Assembly (NCBI GenBank): GCA_017626625.1
Contig: JAGAIK010000217.1
Location: 1 to 9,163, forward strand
From: Roseburia sp.
GTDB taxonomy: Bacteria; Bacillota; Clostridia; Lachnospirales; Lachnospiraceae
DNA: 9,163 nt
Reading direction: 5' to 3'
The notes beneath the pieces are model-generated. The model saw only the letters and a list, made by a program, of their open reading frames with translations, had not been told where the DNA came from and searched no databases. Within the stretch, counting starts at the first letter, position 1. Each line of letters opens with the position of its first letter. A program made the translations under genes and the position numbers. This document shows, one piece after another, positions 1-5,541 of the stretch.

Positions 1-2
1 CC

Positions 3-632
3 GAATCAGAGTTTCAGGATGTGAAACTGACGGAGACACCGGAGGAAAAAACGCTGGTAGAGGAAACAGCCGGTGAGAAAGGAGGTACGTGGGTAAATAA
101 AAAGGTCTGGGAGGAAACGCACACCTCTTACGAGTCAGACGAGGGGGTAAACTGGACTCCGGTTGAAAATTTAGACCGTATTACAGAATACTCCTATGAA
201 ACTTATGATGCGGCGGCAGAGGATGCCGGATTTGAAAAAGTATTTGAAAAGGATTTTTCCGGAGCAGTTACTTATACAGAGTATGAACATATAAACCCGG
301 AAAGTGAGACGGATTACGTTATAGACGGTACATTTTCATACGGTAAAGGTACATTTACCGTACAACAGTCGAAAGTTGAGAATGCTGCTGAAGGGGAGTA
401 TACTGTGATTACCGGAGAAAGTACCGGAAATGAACGTGATTATGTATCGAAAACAGGCTATGTGTATAAACTGTCCGATGATCGGGAAACGGGTACATTA
501 AGAACAACCACTATGGCAGCATGTGATAATTACTGGTTGGTTTTCACTTTTACGGGAATGACGGAAGAGGAAATTCATGAGATACTGGATATGGTAAATA
601 TCGCCGCATTGATTGATTTATCACAGGAATGA
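3..632 (+). CDS. Hypothetical protein, 3' part (N-terminus outside window)
   Basis: The reading frame is already open at the first base and runs to TGA at 630-632, so this is the C-terminal ~209 residues of a longer protein. The GTG at 21 is only an in-frame valine with no ribosome site before it. The visible part is acidic, soluble and rich in Glu, Thr and Tyr, with no membrane segment or cysteine-rich motif. The last ~90 residues (GYVYKL..., then alternating strands, then TEEEIHEILDMVNI) read as a beta-rich fold closed by one amphipathic helix. That layout resembles C-terminal domains of extracytoplasmic Firmicute lipoproteins and anti-sigma-associated proteins (DUF4367-like), but I do not recognise the family and assign no function. 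No terminator is visible after the stop. Confidence 0.7.
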   Translation, partial: ESEFQDVKLTETPEEKTLVEETAGEKGGTWVNKKVWEETHTSYESDEGVNWTPVENLDRITEYSYETYDAAAEDAGFEKVFEKDFSGAVTYTEYEHINPESETDYVIDGTFSYGKGTFTVQQSKVENAAEGEYTVITGESTGNERDYVSKTGYVYKLSDDRETGTLRTTTMAACDNYWLVFTFTGMTEEEIHEILDMVNIAALIDLSQE

Positions 633-653
633 GTGGTGAGAGGAAAAAATTTC

Positions 654-682
654 TTGACAGTTCTTGTCATCTGTTATATGCT
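654..682 (+). promoter_or_regulatory. Sigma-A type promoter for leader ORF / rsgA transcript
   Basis: A perfect -35 box TTGACA (654-659) is followed by a 17-base spacer and a -10 box TATGCT (677-682), predicting a start near 689. It lies 20 bases after the upstream stop codon and ~33 nt before the leader ORF. The -35 overlaps an inverted repeat TGACA-N5-TGTCA (655-669) that could be an operator. Confidence 0.7.
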
Positions 683-709
683 TTTTATAGCTATTAATCA
701 ATGAAAAAG

Positions 710-774
710 GAGGTAATTGCAATGATGAATAGAAGAGAGATTGTTTTTAACTTAAGATTGCATGTGATTACCTC
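710..774 (+). promoter_or_regulatory. Shine-Dalgarno-sequestering pairing of the leader ORF
   Basis: GAGGTAAT (710-717), part of the leader ribosome site, is perfectly complementary to ATTACCTC (767-774) inside the leader coding sequence. Flanking TGCA (718-721 and 759-762) can extend the helix across a 4-base bulge. When no ribosome is on the leader, its own ribosome site may thus be masked. The 767-774 strand can also pair with the left arm of the terminator (see terminator entry). Confidence 0.45.
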
Positions 775-790
775 GAATAGAAATAGATAG
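722..790 (+). CDS. Putative regulatory leader peptide, 22 aa
   Basis: An ATG at 722 sits 5-6 bases after a strong ribosome site, AAAAAGGAGG (704-713), and opens a 22-codon frame ending TAG at 788-790. The peptide is basic, with NRRE near the start, EIVFNLRLHV in the middle and NRNR directly before the stop. An in-frame ATG at 701 would give 29 residues but has no ribosome site. The order promoter, short ORF, intrinsic terminator 32 bases after its stop is the standard arrangement of translation-controlled transcription attenuation. The R-x-R at the C-terminus and R-L-H in the middle recall the +X+ motifs at which macrolide-bound ribosomes stall (ErmDL type); that parallel is inference. I know no named homologue. 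Confidence 0.55.
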   Translation: MMNRREIVFNLRLHVITSNRNR

Positions 791-821
791 AGAAACGTTT
801 TCTTATAGGAGTGTCTGTTTA

Positions 822-852
822 GCCGTGGTATCATAAGATACTGCGGCTTTTT
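822..852 (+). terminator. Intrinsic terminator / attenuator
   Basis: GCCGTGGTATC (822-832) pairs along its full 11 bp (two G-U wobbles) with GATACTGCGGC (837-847) across an ATAA loop, and five T follow (848-852). This is a good factor-independent terminator placed 5' of rsgA. The left arm (824-832) can instead pair with leader bases 766-775 (eight pairs, one bulged T, one mismatch), a candidate antiterminator. Confidence 0.75.
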
Positions 853-1138
853 ATGCACACGGGTGAGGAGCGGAAAGATGCAGCAAGAGCTGCCCGCACC
901 CGGCGCAGCGAGCAGGGGAAGAAGATTCCCTACTCGATTTCAGAAGAAAGTCTTTTATCTGATAGCGCCGCAGAGACAGAAAGTCTGTTTTAAGCTGGCG
1001 GCAGAATTAGAAACGTCGCTAAGCGGCGGTCTGTGACAGGTCATATGCAATCGCATAAAAATTTCAGGAAAAATTTTGTCATACACGTGAAAGGCTATGT
1101 TGCAATTATCATGGCAGGAACAGGAAAAACGTGTGCAT
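853..1138 (+). ncRNA. Candidate structured RNA upstream of rsgA (possibly raiA-motif class)
   Basis: The stretch is closed by a perfect 9-bp long-range helix, ATGCACACG (853-861) with CGTGTGCAT (1130-1138). Inside are successive hairpins: GGGTG/CACCC (861-865/897-901; G861 is shared with the closing helix) stacked with CGG/CCG and GCAGC/GCTGC (880-884/889-893); CGAG..AGGGGAA/TTCCCT..CTCG (909-936); GCCGCAG/CTGGCGGC (967-1002) enclosing AGAC/GTCT; CGTCGC/GCGGCG (1014-1028); TATGC/GCATA (1044-1057). Unpaired joints such as TTTCAGAAGAAAG look sequence-conserved in style. A 52-codon frame at 878-1036 has a plausible ribosome site but an unconvincing protein. From memory the hairpin order and the CTCG-TTTCAGAAGAAA joint resemble the raiA-motif RNA of Firmicutes; I cannot confirm this. 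It could alternatively be a long 5' leader regulating rsgA. Confidence 0.6.
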
Positions 1139-1150
1139 TAAGGAGGAAAA

Positions 1151-2185
1151 ATGCAAAAAGCAACAGTAATGGCAGTTCATCGTGAACGCTATGAATTATT
1201 TATGGATTCTGTGACTTTTTACGGCAGATTGAAGGCAGCAGAGTTTTACAATGCAAAGGAAATCATTGATTTTCCCACCGTGGGAGATGAAGTGGAACTT
1301 ATTTACAATGAAAATGGAGACAGTTTGATTACAAAAGTACTGCCGCGAAAATCAGTTTTCCTGCGGTTAAATGCCACACAGGGATTACCCGACCAGGCAG
1401 TGGCGGCAAATTTTGATTATGTATTTATTACCATGTCCTTAAACCGGGATTTTCATATTTCAAAATTGGAGCGCTATCTCACCGTGGCATGGCAGAGCGG
1501 GGGCACGCCTGTGATTGTATTGACAAAAGCAGATTTGTGCGAAGACAGGGAACCGTATCTTTCCCGGCTCAGAACCATTGCTGTGGGCGTGGATGTTTTC
1601 TGTGTCAGTTCAAAGACAGGGGAAGGCGTGGCAGAGATGGAAGGATATTTTACGGAAGGAAACACCATTGTGTTGTTAGGTTCTTCCGGCGTAGGAAAAT
1701 CCTCTTTTGTAAATCTGCTGTTAGGGAAACAGGAGATGAATACCGGAGGTATTCGGGAGGCGGATGCACAGGGAAGGCACACCACTACTTACAAGCAGTG
1801 CATGTTTTTACCGGAGGAAATCACACTTCCCACAGGTGAAATTTTATCCGGCGGCGGACGTATTATCGATACGCCGGGCATGAGAAAACTTTTGGCGGGA
1901 GAGGTGGAGGAAGGGCTGCAGACCTCCTTTGAAGATATTGAAACCCTGATAGCCGCCTGCCGTTTTTCAGACTGCAGGCATGAGACAGAACCGGGCTGTG
2001 CCGTCCGGGCGGCATTAGAGGACGGAACTTTGGATAAAAGACGCTGGAAAACCTATCAGAGCCTGCCGAGAGAAGAAGCCCATTCCAAAGAGAGGAAGGA
2101 GATTATGATGAAACGTATCGGAAAAGCCAGAAAAGGCATCAAGCAGAAAAAGGATTTTGAGAGAAGAGGGGGAAAAAGAGGATGA
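1151..2185 (+). CDS. rsgA: RsgA/YjeQ-family ribosome small-subunit-dependent GTPase (accessory type)
   Basis: RsgA is a circularly permuted GTPase that binds the 30S subunit and checks late maturation of the decoding centre. This 344-residue protein has the family order: an N-terminal OB-like domain (~1-70), then G4 TKAD (125-128), G5 VSSKTG (152-157), G1/Walker A GSSGVGKSS (177-185), switch RHTTT (209-213), G3 DTPGM (240-244), and a zinc knuckle with C270, C275, H277 and C283. The order G4-G1-G3 is diagnostic. After the zinc site it carries a strongly basic tail (315-344) typical of the longer, second RsgA found in many Clostridia, so it may be a paralogue of a housekeeping copy elsewhere. 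Start ATG follows AAGGAGG with 4 bases spacing. The stop overlaps the next start (ATGA at 2182-2185), so the two genes are translationally coupled. Confidence 0.93.
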   Translation: MQKATVMAVHRERYELFMDSVTFYGRLKAAEFYNAKEIIDFPTVGDEVELIYNENGDSLITKVLPRKSVFLRLNATQGLPDQAVAANFDYVFITMSLNRDFHISKLERYLTVAWQSGGTPVIVLTKADLCEDREPYLSRLRTIAVGVDVFCVSSKTGEGVAEMEGYFTEGNTIVLLGSSGVGKSSFVNLLLGKQEMNTGGIREADAQGRHTTTYKQCMFLPEEITLPTGEILSGGGRIIDTPGMRKLLAGEVEEGLQTSFEDIETLIAACRFSDCRHETEPGCAVRAALEDGTLDKRRWKTYQSLPREEAHSKERKEIMMKRIGKARKGIKQKKDFERRGGKRG

Positions 2186-3192
2186 GTTTTCAAGTAATAC
2201 ATTTGCCAAATGGAGAACAGAAAAATCCCTGTTCCTGGGGAGTTGTGGAGAACGGGGAAGTGATTGCGAGGATAGAAACCCTGCAGCCGGAAACGGAAAA
2301 CGTACTTCGGATAACAGAACTTTTCACAGCGGAGGCTTACCGCCGACAGGGAATGGGACATGCGCTGCTGGCGGTTGCAAAGAAACAGGCGGCATTCGAG
2401 CGGCGGAGCGGTATTGTGATAGAGATACCCTGCGAAGAGGAGACGGCAGAAGCATTTTTTCAAAAAGAAGGATTCTGCCCTGCCGGGGAACCTCAAAATA
2501 ATGCAGCGGAAGAAAAGTCAGAGACAGGGAAAAAGACCCGGAAATGGAGTTACAGTCCCAAAAGAAAGAAAATTTTGAAACCGGAGGAAGTGGAAATCCG
2601 AAAGGAACTGCCGGAAGAGTACCACAAGACAGAACGGGTGGCGCAGGAGGCTTTCTGGAATCTGCACCATCCCGGCTGCAACGAACATTATCTTGTGCAC
2701 AAACTGCGGGACAGCAGTGACTATCTGCCGGAACTGAGCCGGATTGCCTTAGTGGATGGTGAGATTGTGGGTACAATTATGTATTCGAAAGCGGTAGTCC
2801 GGGAAGGGGAAAAGGAAACACCTCTCCTTACTTTCGGACCCCTCTGCGTCAAACCGGAGTGGCAGGGCTGTGGGATTGGAAAGCTGCTGTTAAAGGAAAC
2901 CATGAAGCTGGCGGCACAGGCAGGGTATTCGGGAATTGTGATTTTCGGAGAGCCGGAGTATTATCCGAAGGCAGGGTTTGTGACCTGTGACCATTTCGGT
3001 ATTACCACCGCCGACGGGGCAAATTTTGACGCCTTTATGGGAATAGAGCTGCTTCCGGGAGCCATGGAGGGCATTCATGGAAAATTTTATGAATCGGAGG
3101 TATTTGAACATCTTCCCGATGCGGAGGTGGAGGCGTTCAGCAGAGAATTTCCGCCGTTAGAAAAACAGTATTTTCCAGGTCAGTGGGATTAA
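2182..3192 (+). CDS. Tandem GNAT-family N-acetyltransferase fusion
   Basis: GNAT enzymes move an acetyl group from acetyl-CoA to an amine; the substrate here is unknown. The 336-residue protein has two GNAT units. The N-terminal one (~1-102) is short but keeps the pyrophosphate loop RRQGMG (54-59) and the ending EAFFQKEGF (90-98). A Lys/Glu-rich linker (~103-132) leads to a full YhbS-like domain (~135-336) with EAFWNLHHPGCNEHY (156-170), the acetyl-CoA loop QGCGIG (228-233) and a long C-terminal part (KFYESEVFEHL). The single-domain version of the second unit is common in Lachnospiraceae at ~200 residues, so the N-terminal unit looks like an added domain. It starts within the rsgA stop (ATGA) and shares its transcript. 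A role in acetylating a drug, peptide or ribosomal component is possible, but nothing in the sequence decides it. Confidence 0.88.
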   Translation: MSFQVIHLPNGEQKNPCSWGVVENGEVIARIETLQPETENVLRITELFTAEAYRRQGMGHALLAVAKKQAAFERRSGIVIEIPCEEETAEAFFQKEGFCPAGEPQNNAAEEKSETGKKTRKWSYSPKRKKILKPEEVEIRKELPEEYHKTERVAQEAFWNLHHPGCNEHYLVHKLRDSSDYLPELSRIALVDGEIVGTIMYSKAVVREGEKETPLLTFGPLCVKPEWQGCGIGKLLLKETMKLAAQAGYSGIVIFGEPEYYPKAGFVTCDHFGITTADGANFDAFMGIELLPGAMEGIHGKFYESEVFEHLPDAEVEAFSREFPPLEKQYFPGQWD

Positions 3193-3206
3193 AAAATAAT
3201 TCTGTA

Positions 3207-3236
3207 TTGAATAACGGTCAGCGGGAGTATTATAAT
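3207..3236 (+). promoter_or_regulatory. Promoter of the MNT / ABC exporter operon
   Basis: TTGAAT (3207-3212), an 18-base spacer and a consensus TATAAT (3231-3236) lie just after the acetyltransferase stop, predicting a start near 3243 and a ~130-nt 5' leader before the nucleotidyltransferase gene. No terminator separates it from the upstream pair, so readthrough from rsgA is also likely. Confidence 0.65.
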
Positions 3237-3267
3237 GGATAGGTATCGGGAATGAAAATGTTTTTTG

Positions 3268-3288
3268 GGCGGATAGCTTTTATCCGCC
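3268..3288 (+). promoter_or_regulatory. Leader hairpin of the MNT/ABC operon
   Basis: GGCGGATA (3268-3275) and TATCCGCC (3281-3288) form a perfect 8-bp stem with a 5-base loop. It is preceded, not followed, by a T run, and TGAAACTG comes next, so it is not an intrinsic terminator on either strand. It lies inside a 16-codon frame (3252-3302). Confidence 0.5.
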
Positions 3289-3314
3289 TGAAACTGTTAT
3301 AAGAGAGTATATAA

Positions 3315-3339
3315 GGTGTGCTGTGAGAACAGTGTCACC
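3315..3339 (+). promoter_or_regulatory. Second leader hairpin with GNRA-type loop
   Basis: GGTG (3315-3318)/CACC (3336-3339) and CTGT (3321-3324)/ACAG (3329-3332) stack across a small internal loop and are capped by the tetraloop GAGA (3325-3328). It lies ~35 bases before the nucleotidyltransferase start; the role is unknown, possibly RNA stability or translation control. Confidence 0.35.
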
Positions 3340-3375
3340 GGAGTGTGTAATAAAAATGTGCGTTGAGAGGATATT

Positions 3376-3669
3376 ATGGGTGCAGTAGCGATTGAGCAGG
3401 TATATGAACAAATCAGGGAAATGGCAAAGCAGCATGGAGCGGAAAAGGTAGTCTTGTTTGGTTCAAGGGCAAGGGGAACTAATGGACCGAGAAGTGATAT
3501 TGATTTGGCAATTTACGGCTGCAGGGATTTTGATAAGCTCTATGACTGCCTGCAGGAAGATTTGTGGAGCCTTTTAAAGTTGGATATTATCAATATGGAT
3601 TCAAGGATTTCAGAAGAACTGAAAGCAGAAATCAAGCGGGACGGAGTGGTATTATATGAAAAAATTTGA
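3376..3669 (+). CDS. MNT-domain nucleotidyltransferase (MntA-type antitoxin of an MNT/HEPN pair)
   Basis: This 97-residue minimal nucleotidyltransferase keeps the family hallmark: LFGSRARGT (27-35) followed by SDIDLAIYG (40-48). The GS pair (29-30), the metal-binding D41 and D43, and a third acidic residue D70 (KLDIINMD) are all present, so the active site looks intact. Proteins of this size and motif pair with HEPN-domain ribonuclease toxins; the MNT partner neutralises the toxin by adding AMP to it. Here the partner is reduced to a short fragment overlapping the 3' end (3656-3724), so the gene seems to be an orphan antitoxin. Start ATG follows GAGAGG (3365-3370) at 5 bases. It is the first gene of the exporter operon. 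It is too short to be a classical aminoglycoside nucleotidyltransferase. Confidence 0.88.
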   Translation: MGAVAIEQVYEQIREMAKQHGAEKVVLFGSRARGTNGPRSDIDLAIYGCRDFDKLYDCLQEDLWSLLKLDIINMDSRISEELKAEIKRDGVVLYEKI

Positions 3670-3724
3670 TTATTATTGCAGACATTTAACCATATTAGAA
3701 AGTGCAAATGAGGAAGAACGATGA
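3656..3724 (+). pseudogene. N-terminal remnant of HEPN toxin (MNT partner), 22 codons
   Basis: An ATG at 3656 overlaps the end of the nucleotidyltransferase gene by 14 bases, as the HEPN gene does in intact MNT/HEPN modules. The frame reads MKKFDYYCRHL then TILESANEE and stops at TGA 3722-3724. This matches the expected start of the HI0074-like (nucleotidyltransferase substrate-binding) HEPN family, MKKF-x-x-YC-x-x-L-x-x-L-x-x-A-x-x-E, known from memory; full members run to ~130 residues with an RxxxxH active site that is absent here. The stop overlaps the ABC exporter start (ATGA 3721-3724), and its last codons contain AGGAAG, serving as that gene's ribosome site. A deletion joining the HEPN start to the exporter is the simplest explanation. 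The alternative is a short coupling peptide. Confidence 0.6.
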
Positions 3725-5541
3725 CATCATTTCAATTTATTTTCCAATATATCAAACGGCATAAAGTACGCTACATCTGCGGTATTATCACCCTGTTTGT
3801 GGTGGACTTTGCCAATTTATTTATTCCAAAGCTGACGGGAACCATCACCGACGGTCTGACCGCCCGCACCATGGACTGGGAAGGGGTAAAGCGGGCGCTG
3901 CTTGCCATTTTCCTGCTGGGGCTGCTGCTTGCCATAGGGCGTTTCCTGTGGCGTTTTTTCCTCTTTGGGGCGTCCCGCTCCATTGAAAAAGAGCTGCGGA
4001 ATGATATGTTCCGACATTTGGAAAAAATGAGTGTGGAATACTATAACGAGCATAAGACCGGGGATTTGATGACCCGGTTTACCAGTGATTTAAACTCTAT
4101 CCGCATGTCCATCGGTCCCGCCGTCATCTGTGTGTTTGACGCCTCGGTGATGACGGTGATGGTCATCGGTCAGATGATGTATTATGTCAATGTGAAGCTG
4201 ACGCTGCTTGCCATTATCCCCATGTTTTTTATTTTGGTGGGAGAGATTTATTACGGAAAGGTTATCCGCGGCCGCTTTCAGGCGAGGCAGGAGGCGGTTT
4301 CTAACCTGACGGATTATGTGCAGGAGAGCTTTTCCGGGGTGCGGGTGATTAAGGCGTTTGTCCGGGAGCGCGCTCAGAGGTATGGATTTGCCAGAGAGAA
4401 TAAAAACACCATGGAGAAAAATTTAAGCATTGCAAAAATGCAGTCGGTGGTGATGCCGCTTTTAGACGTGATTATCGGGATTTCCAGCCTGATTACCTTA
4501 ATTTACGGCGGTTACCTGGCGCTGATTGGGGACATCACCTTAGGGCGGTTTGTGGCGTTTAACCAGTACATTAATATGCTGGTGTGGCCCATGCTTGCCT
4601 GCGGGGATGCAGTGAATATGTTTTCCCAGGGGGCGGCGTCCATCAGCCGTGTACAGGATATTTTTGCGGAAAAACCGGAGATTTTTGACGGGGAGGAGAC
4701 GAAGGAGGTGGAGGAAATCAGGGGACGGATTTCCTTCCGCCATCTGACCTTTATCCACCGGGGGCACACGGAGCCGACTTTAAAGGATATCAATTTAGAG
4801 GTGCCGGAGGGAACCACCCTTGCCATTATCGGACGCACCGGAAACGGCAAATCCACGCTGGTAAACCTCCTGCTGCGGCTTTATCAGACCAAAGGCGGAA
4901 TGATTTTTATTGACGGACAGGATATCAATACCATTCCCTTAAAGACGCTGCGGGAAAATATCGGCTATGTGCCCCAGGACAATTTCCTTTTTTCCGACAG
5001 CTTAAAGTCCAACATTGCCTTCGGCGTGGAGGGTGAGGATATGGAGGAAATTATCCATGCCACGGAGACCGCCTGTATTCATGAAAATATCGCAGCTTTT
5101 CCCGACGGTTATGAGACTATCGTGGGGGAGCGTGGCGTGACGCTTTCCGGCGGACAGAAGCAAAGAAGCTCCATCGCCCGCGCCCTGATGAAGGATGCGC
5201 CGATTTTGATTTTAGACGATGCCCTGTCTGCGGTGGACACGGATACGGAAGAACAGATTTTGCGGAATTTAAAGGAAAACAGAAAAGGAAAAACTACGAT
5301 TCTTATTGCCCACCGGATTTCTACGATTCAGAATGCGGATGTGATTCTGGTGCTTGAGGACGGCGAGGCAAAGGAGATTGGAAATCATGAAACCCTGATG
5401 GCGCAGGGCGGCATTTACCGGGATATGTTTGAAAAACAGCAGTTAGAGGCTGCAGCAGCAAATGAAGTTTCTGTGGGGGAAGCCTCTGCGCTTGGGAGAG
5501 AAGACGAAAAACAGGCAGGAAAAGGAGGTGCGCAGCAGTGA
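3721..5541 (+). CDS. Heterodimeric multidrug ABC exporter, BmrC/YheI (LmrC)-like half with degenerate ATP site
   Basis: A 606-residue half-transporter: six membrane segments (~15-310) with the exporter coupling motif YYNEHKTGDLMTRFTSDL (107-124), then a nucleotide-binding domain. Walker A is GRTGNGKST (371-379), the Q-loop glutamine is Q419 (VPQD), the signature is LSGGQ (475-479) and the switch histidine is H531. Walker B reads ILILDD (495-500): the catalytic glutamate is Asp500, as in BmrC of Bacillus subtilis, so this subunit's own ATP site should be non-hydrolysing. The aromatic A-loop residue is also replaced (FIHRG, 344-348). The last ~30 residues are a Glu/Ala/Lys-rich tail. Such pairs sit in the cytoplasmic membrane and export hydrophobic drugs. 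It starts at ATG 3721 behind AGGAAG, and a perfect AAAGGAGGTG near its 3' end serves the overlapping partner gene. Confidence 0.92.
   Translation: MTSFQFIFQYIKRHKVRYICGIITLFVVDFANLFIPKLTGTITDGLTARTMDWEGVKRALLAIFLLGLLLAIGRFLWRFFLFGASRSIEKELRNDMFRHLEKMSVEYYNEHKTGDLMTRFTSDLNSIRMSIGPAVICVFDASVMTVMVIGQMMYYVNVKLTLLAIIPMFFILVGEIYYGKVIRGRFQARQEAVSNLTDYVQESFSGVRVIKAFVRERAQRYGFARENKNTMEKNLSIAKMQSVVMPLLDVIIGISSLITLIYGGYLALIGDITLGRFVAFNQYINMLVWPMLACGDAVNMFSQGAASISRVQDIFAEKPEIFDGEETKEVEEIRGRISFRHLTFIHRGHTEPTLKDINLEVPEGTTLAIIGRTGNGKSTLVNLLLRLYQTKGGMIFIDGQDINTIPLKTLRENIGYVPQDNFLFSDSLKSNIAFGVEGEDMEEIIHATETACIHENIAAFPDGYETIVGERGVTLSGGQKQRSSIARALMKDAPILILDDALSAVDTDTEEQILRNLKENRKGKTTILIAHRISTIQNADVILVLEDGEAKEIGNHETLMAQGGIYRDMFEKQQLEAAAANEVSVGEASALGREDEKQAGKGGAQQ

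Noticed and set aside
21..23. GTG as the start of the first gene.
   Set aside because: The frame is open upstream to the window edge and there is no ribosome site, so it is an internal valine codon.
701..721. ATG at 701 as an earlier start for the leader peptide.
   Set aside because: No ribosome site precedes it, and it lies over the AGGAGG that serves ATG 722.
878..1036. A 52-codon plus-strand frame with GAGGAG seven bases upstream.
   Set aside because: It coincides with the paired core of the structured RNA, its protein is low-information and basic, and base pairing explains the sequence better. Codon-level conservation would reopen it.
2056..2496. 146-codon minus-strand frame across the rsgA/GNAT junction.
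   Set aside because: It is antisense to two clearly recognised coding regions, has no ribosome site or recognisable domain, and its composition is that of a reverse shadow.
2324..2776. 150-codon minus-strand frame inside the acetyltransferase gene.
   Set aside because: Pro/Ser/Cys-rich shadow of the GNAT coding sequence with no domain.
3268..3288. Hairpin as a terminator after the acetyltransferase gene.
   Set aside because: The T run lies before the stem and no T run follows it on either strand.
3376..3669. Aminoglycoside nucleotidyltransferase (ANT) resistance enzyme.
   Set aside because: Only 97 residues, with no C-terminal substrate domain; it matches the minimal MNT antitoxin type.
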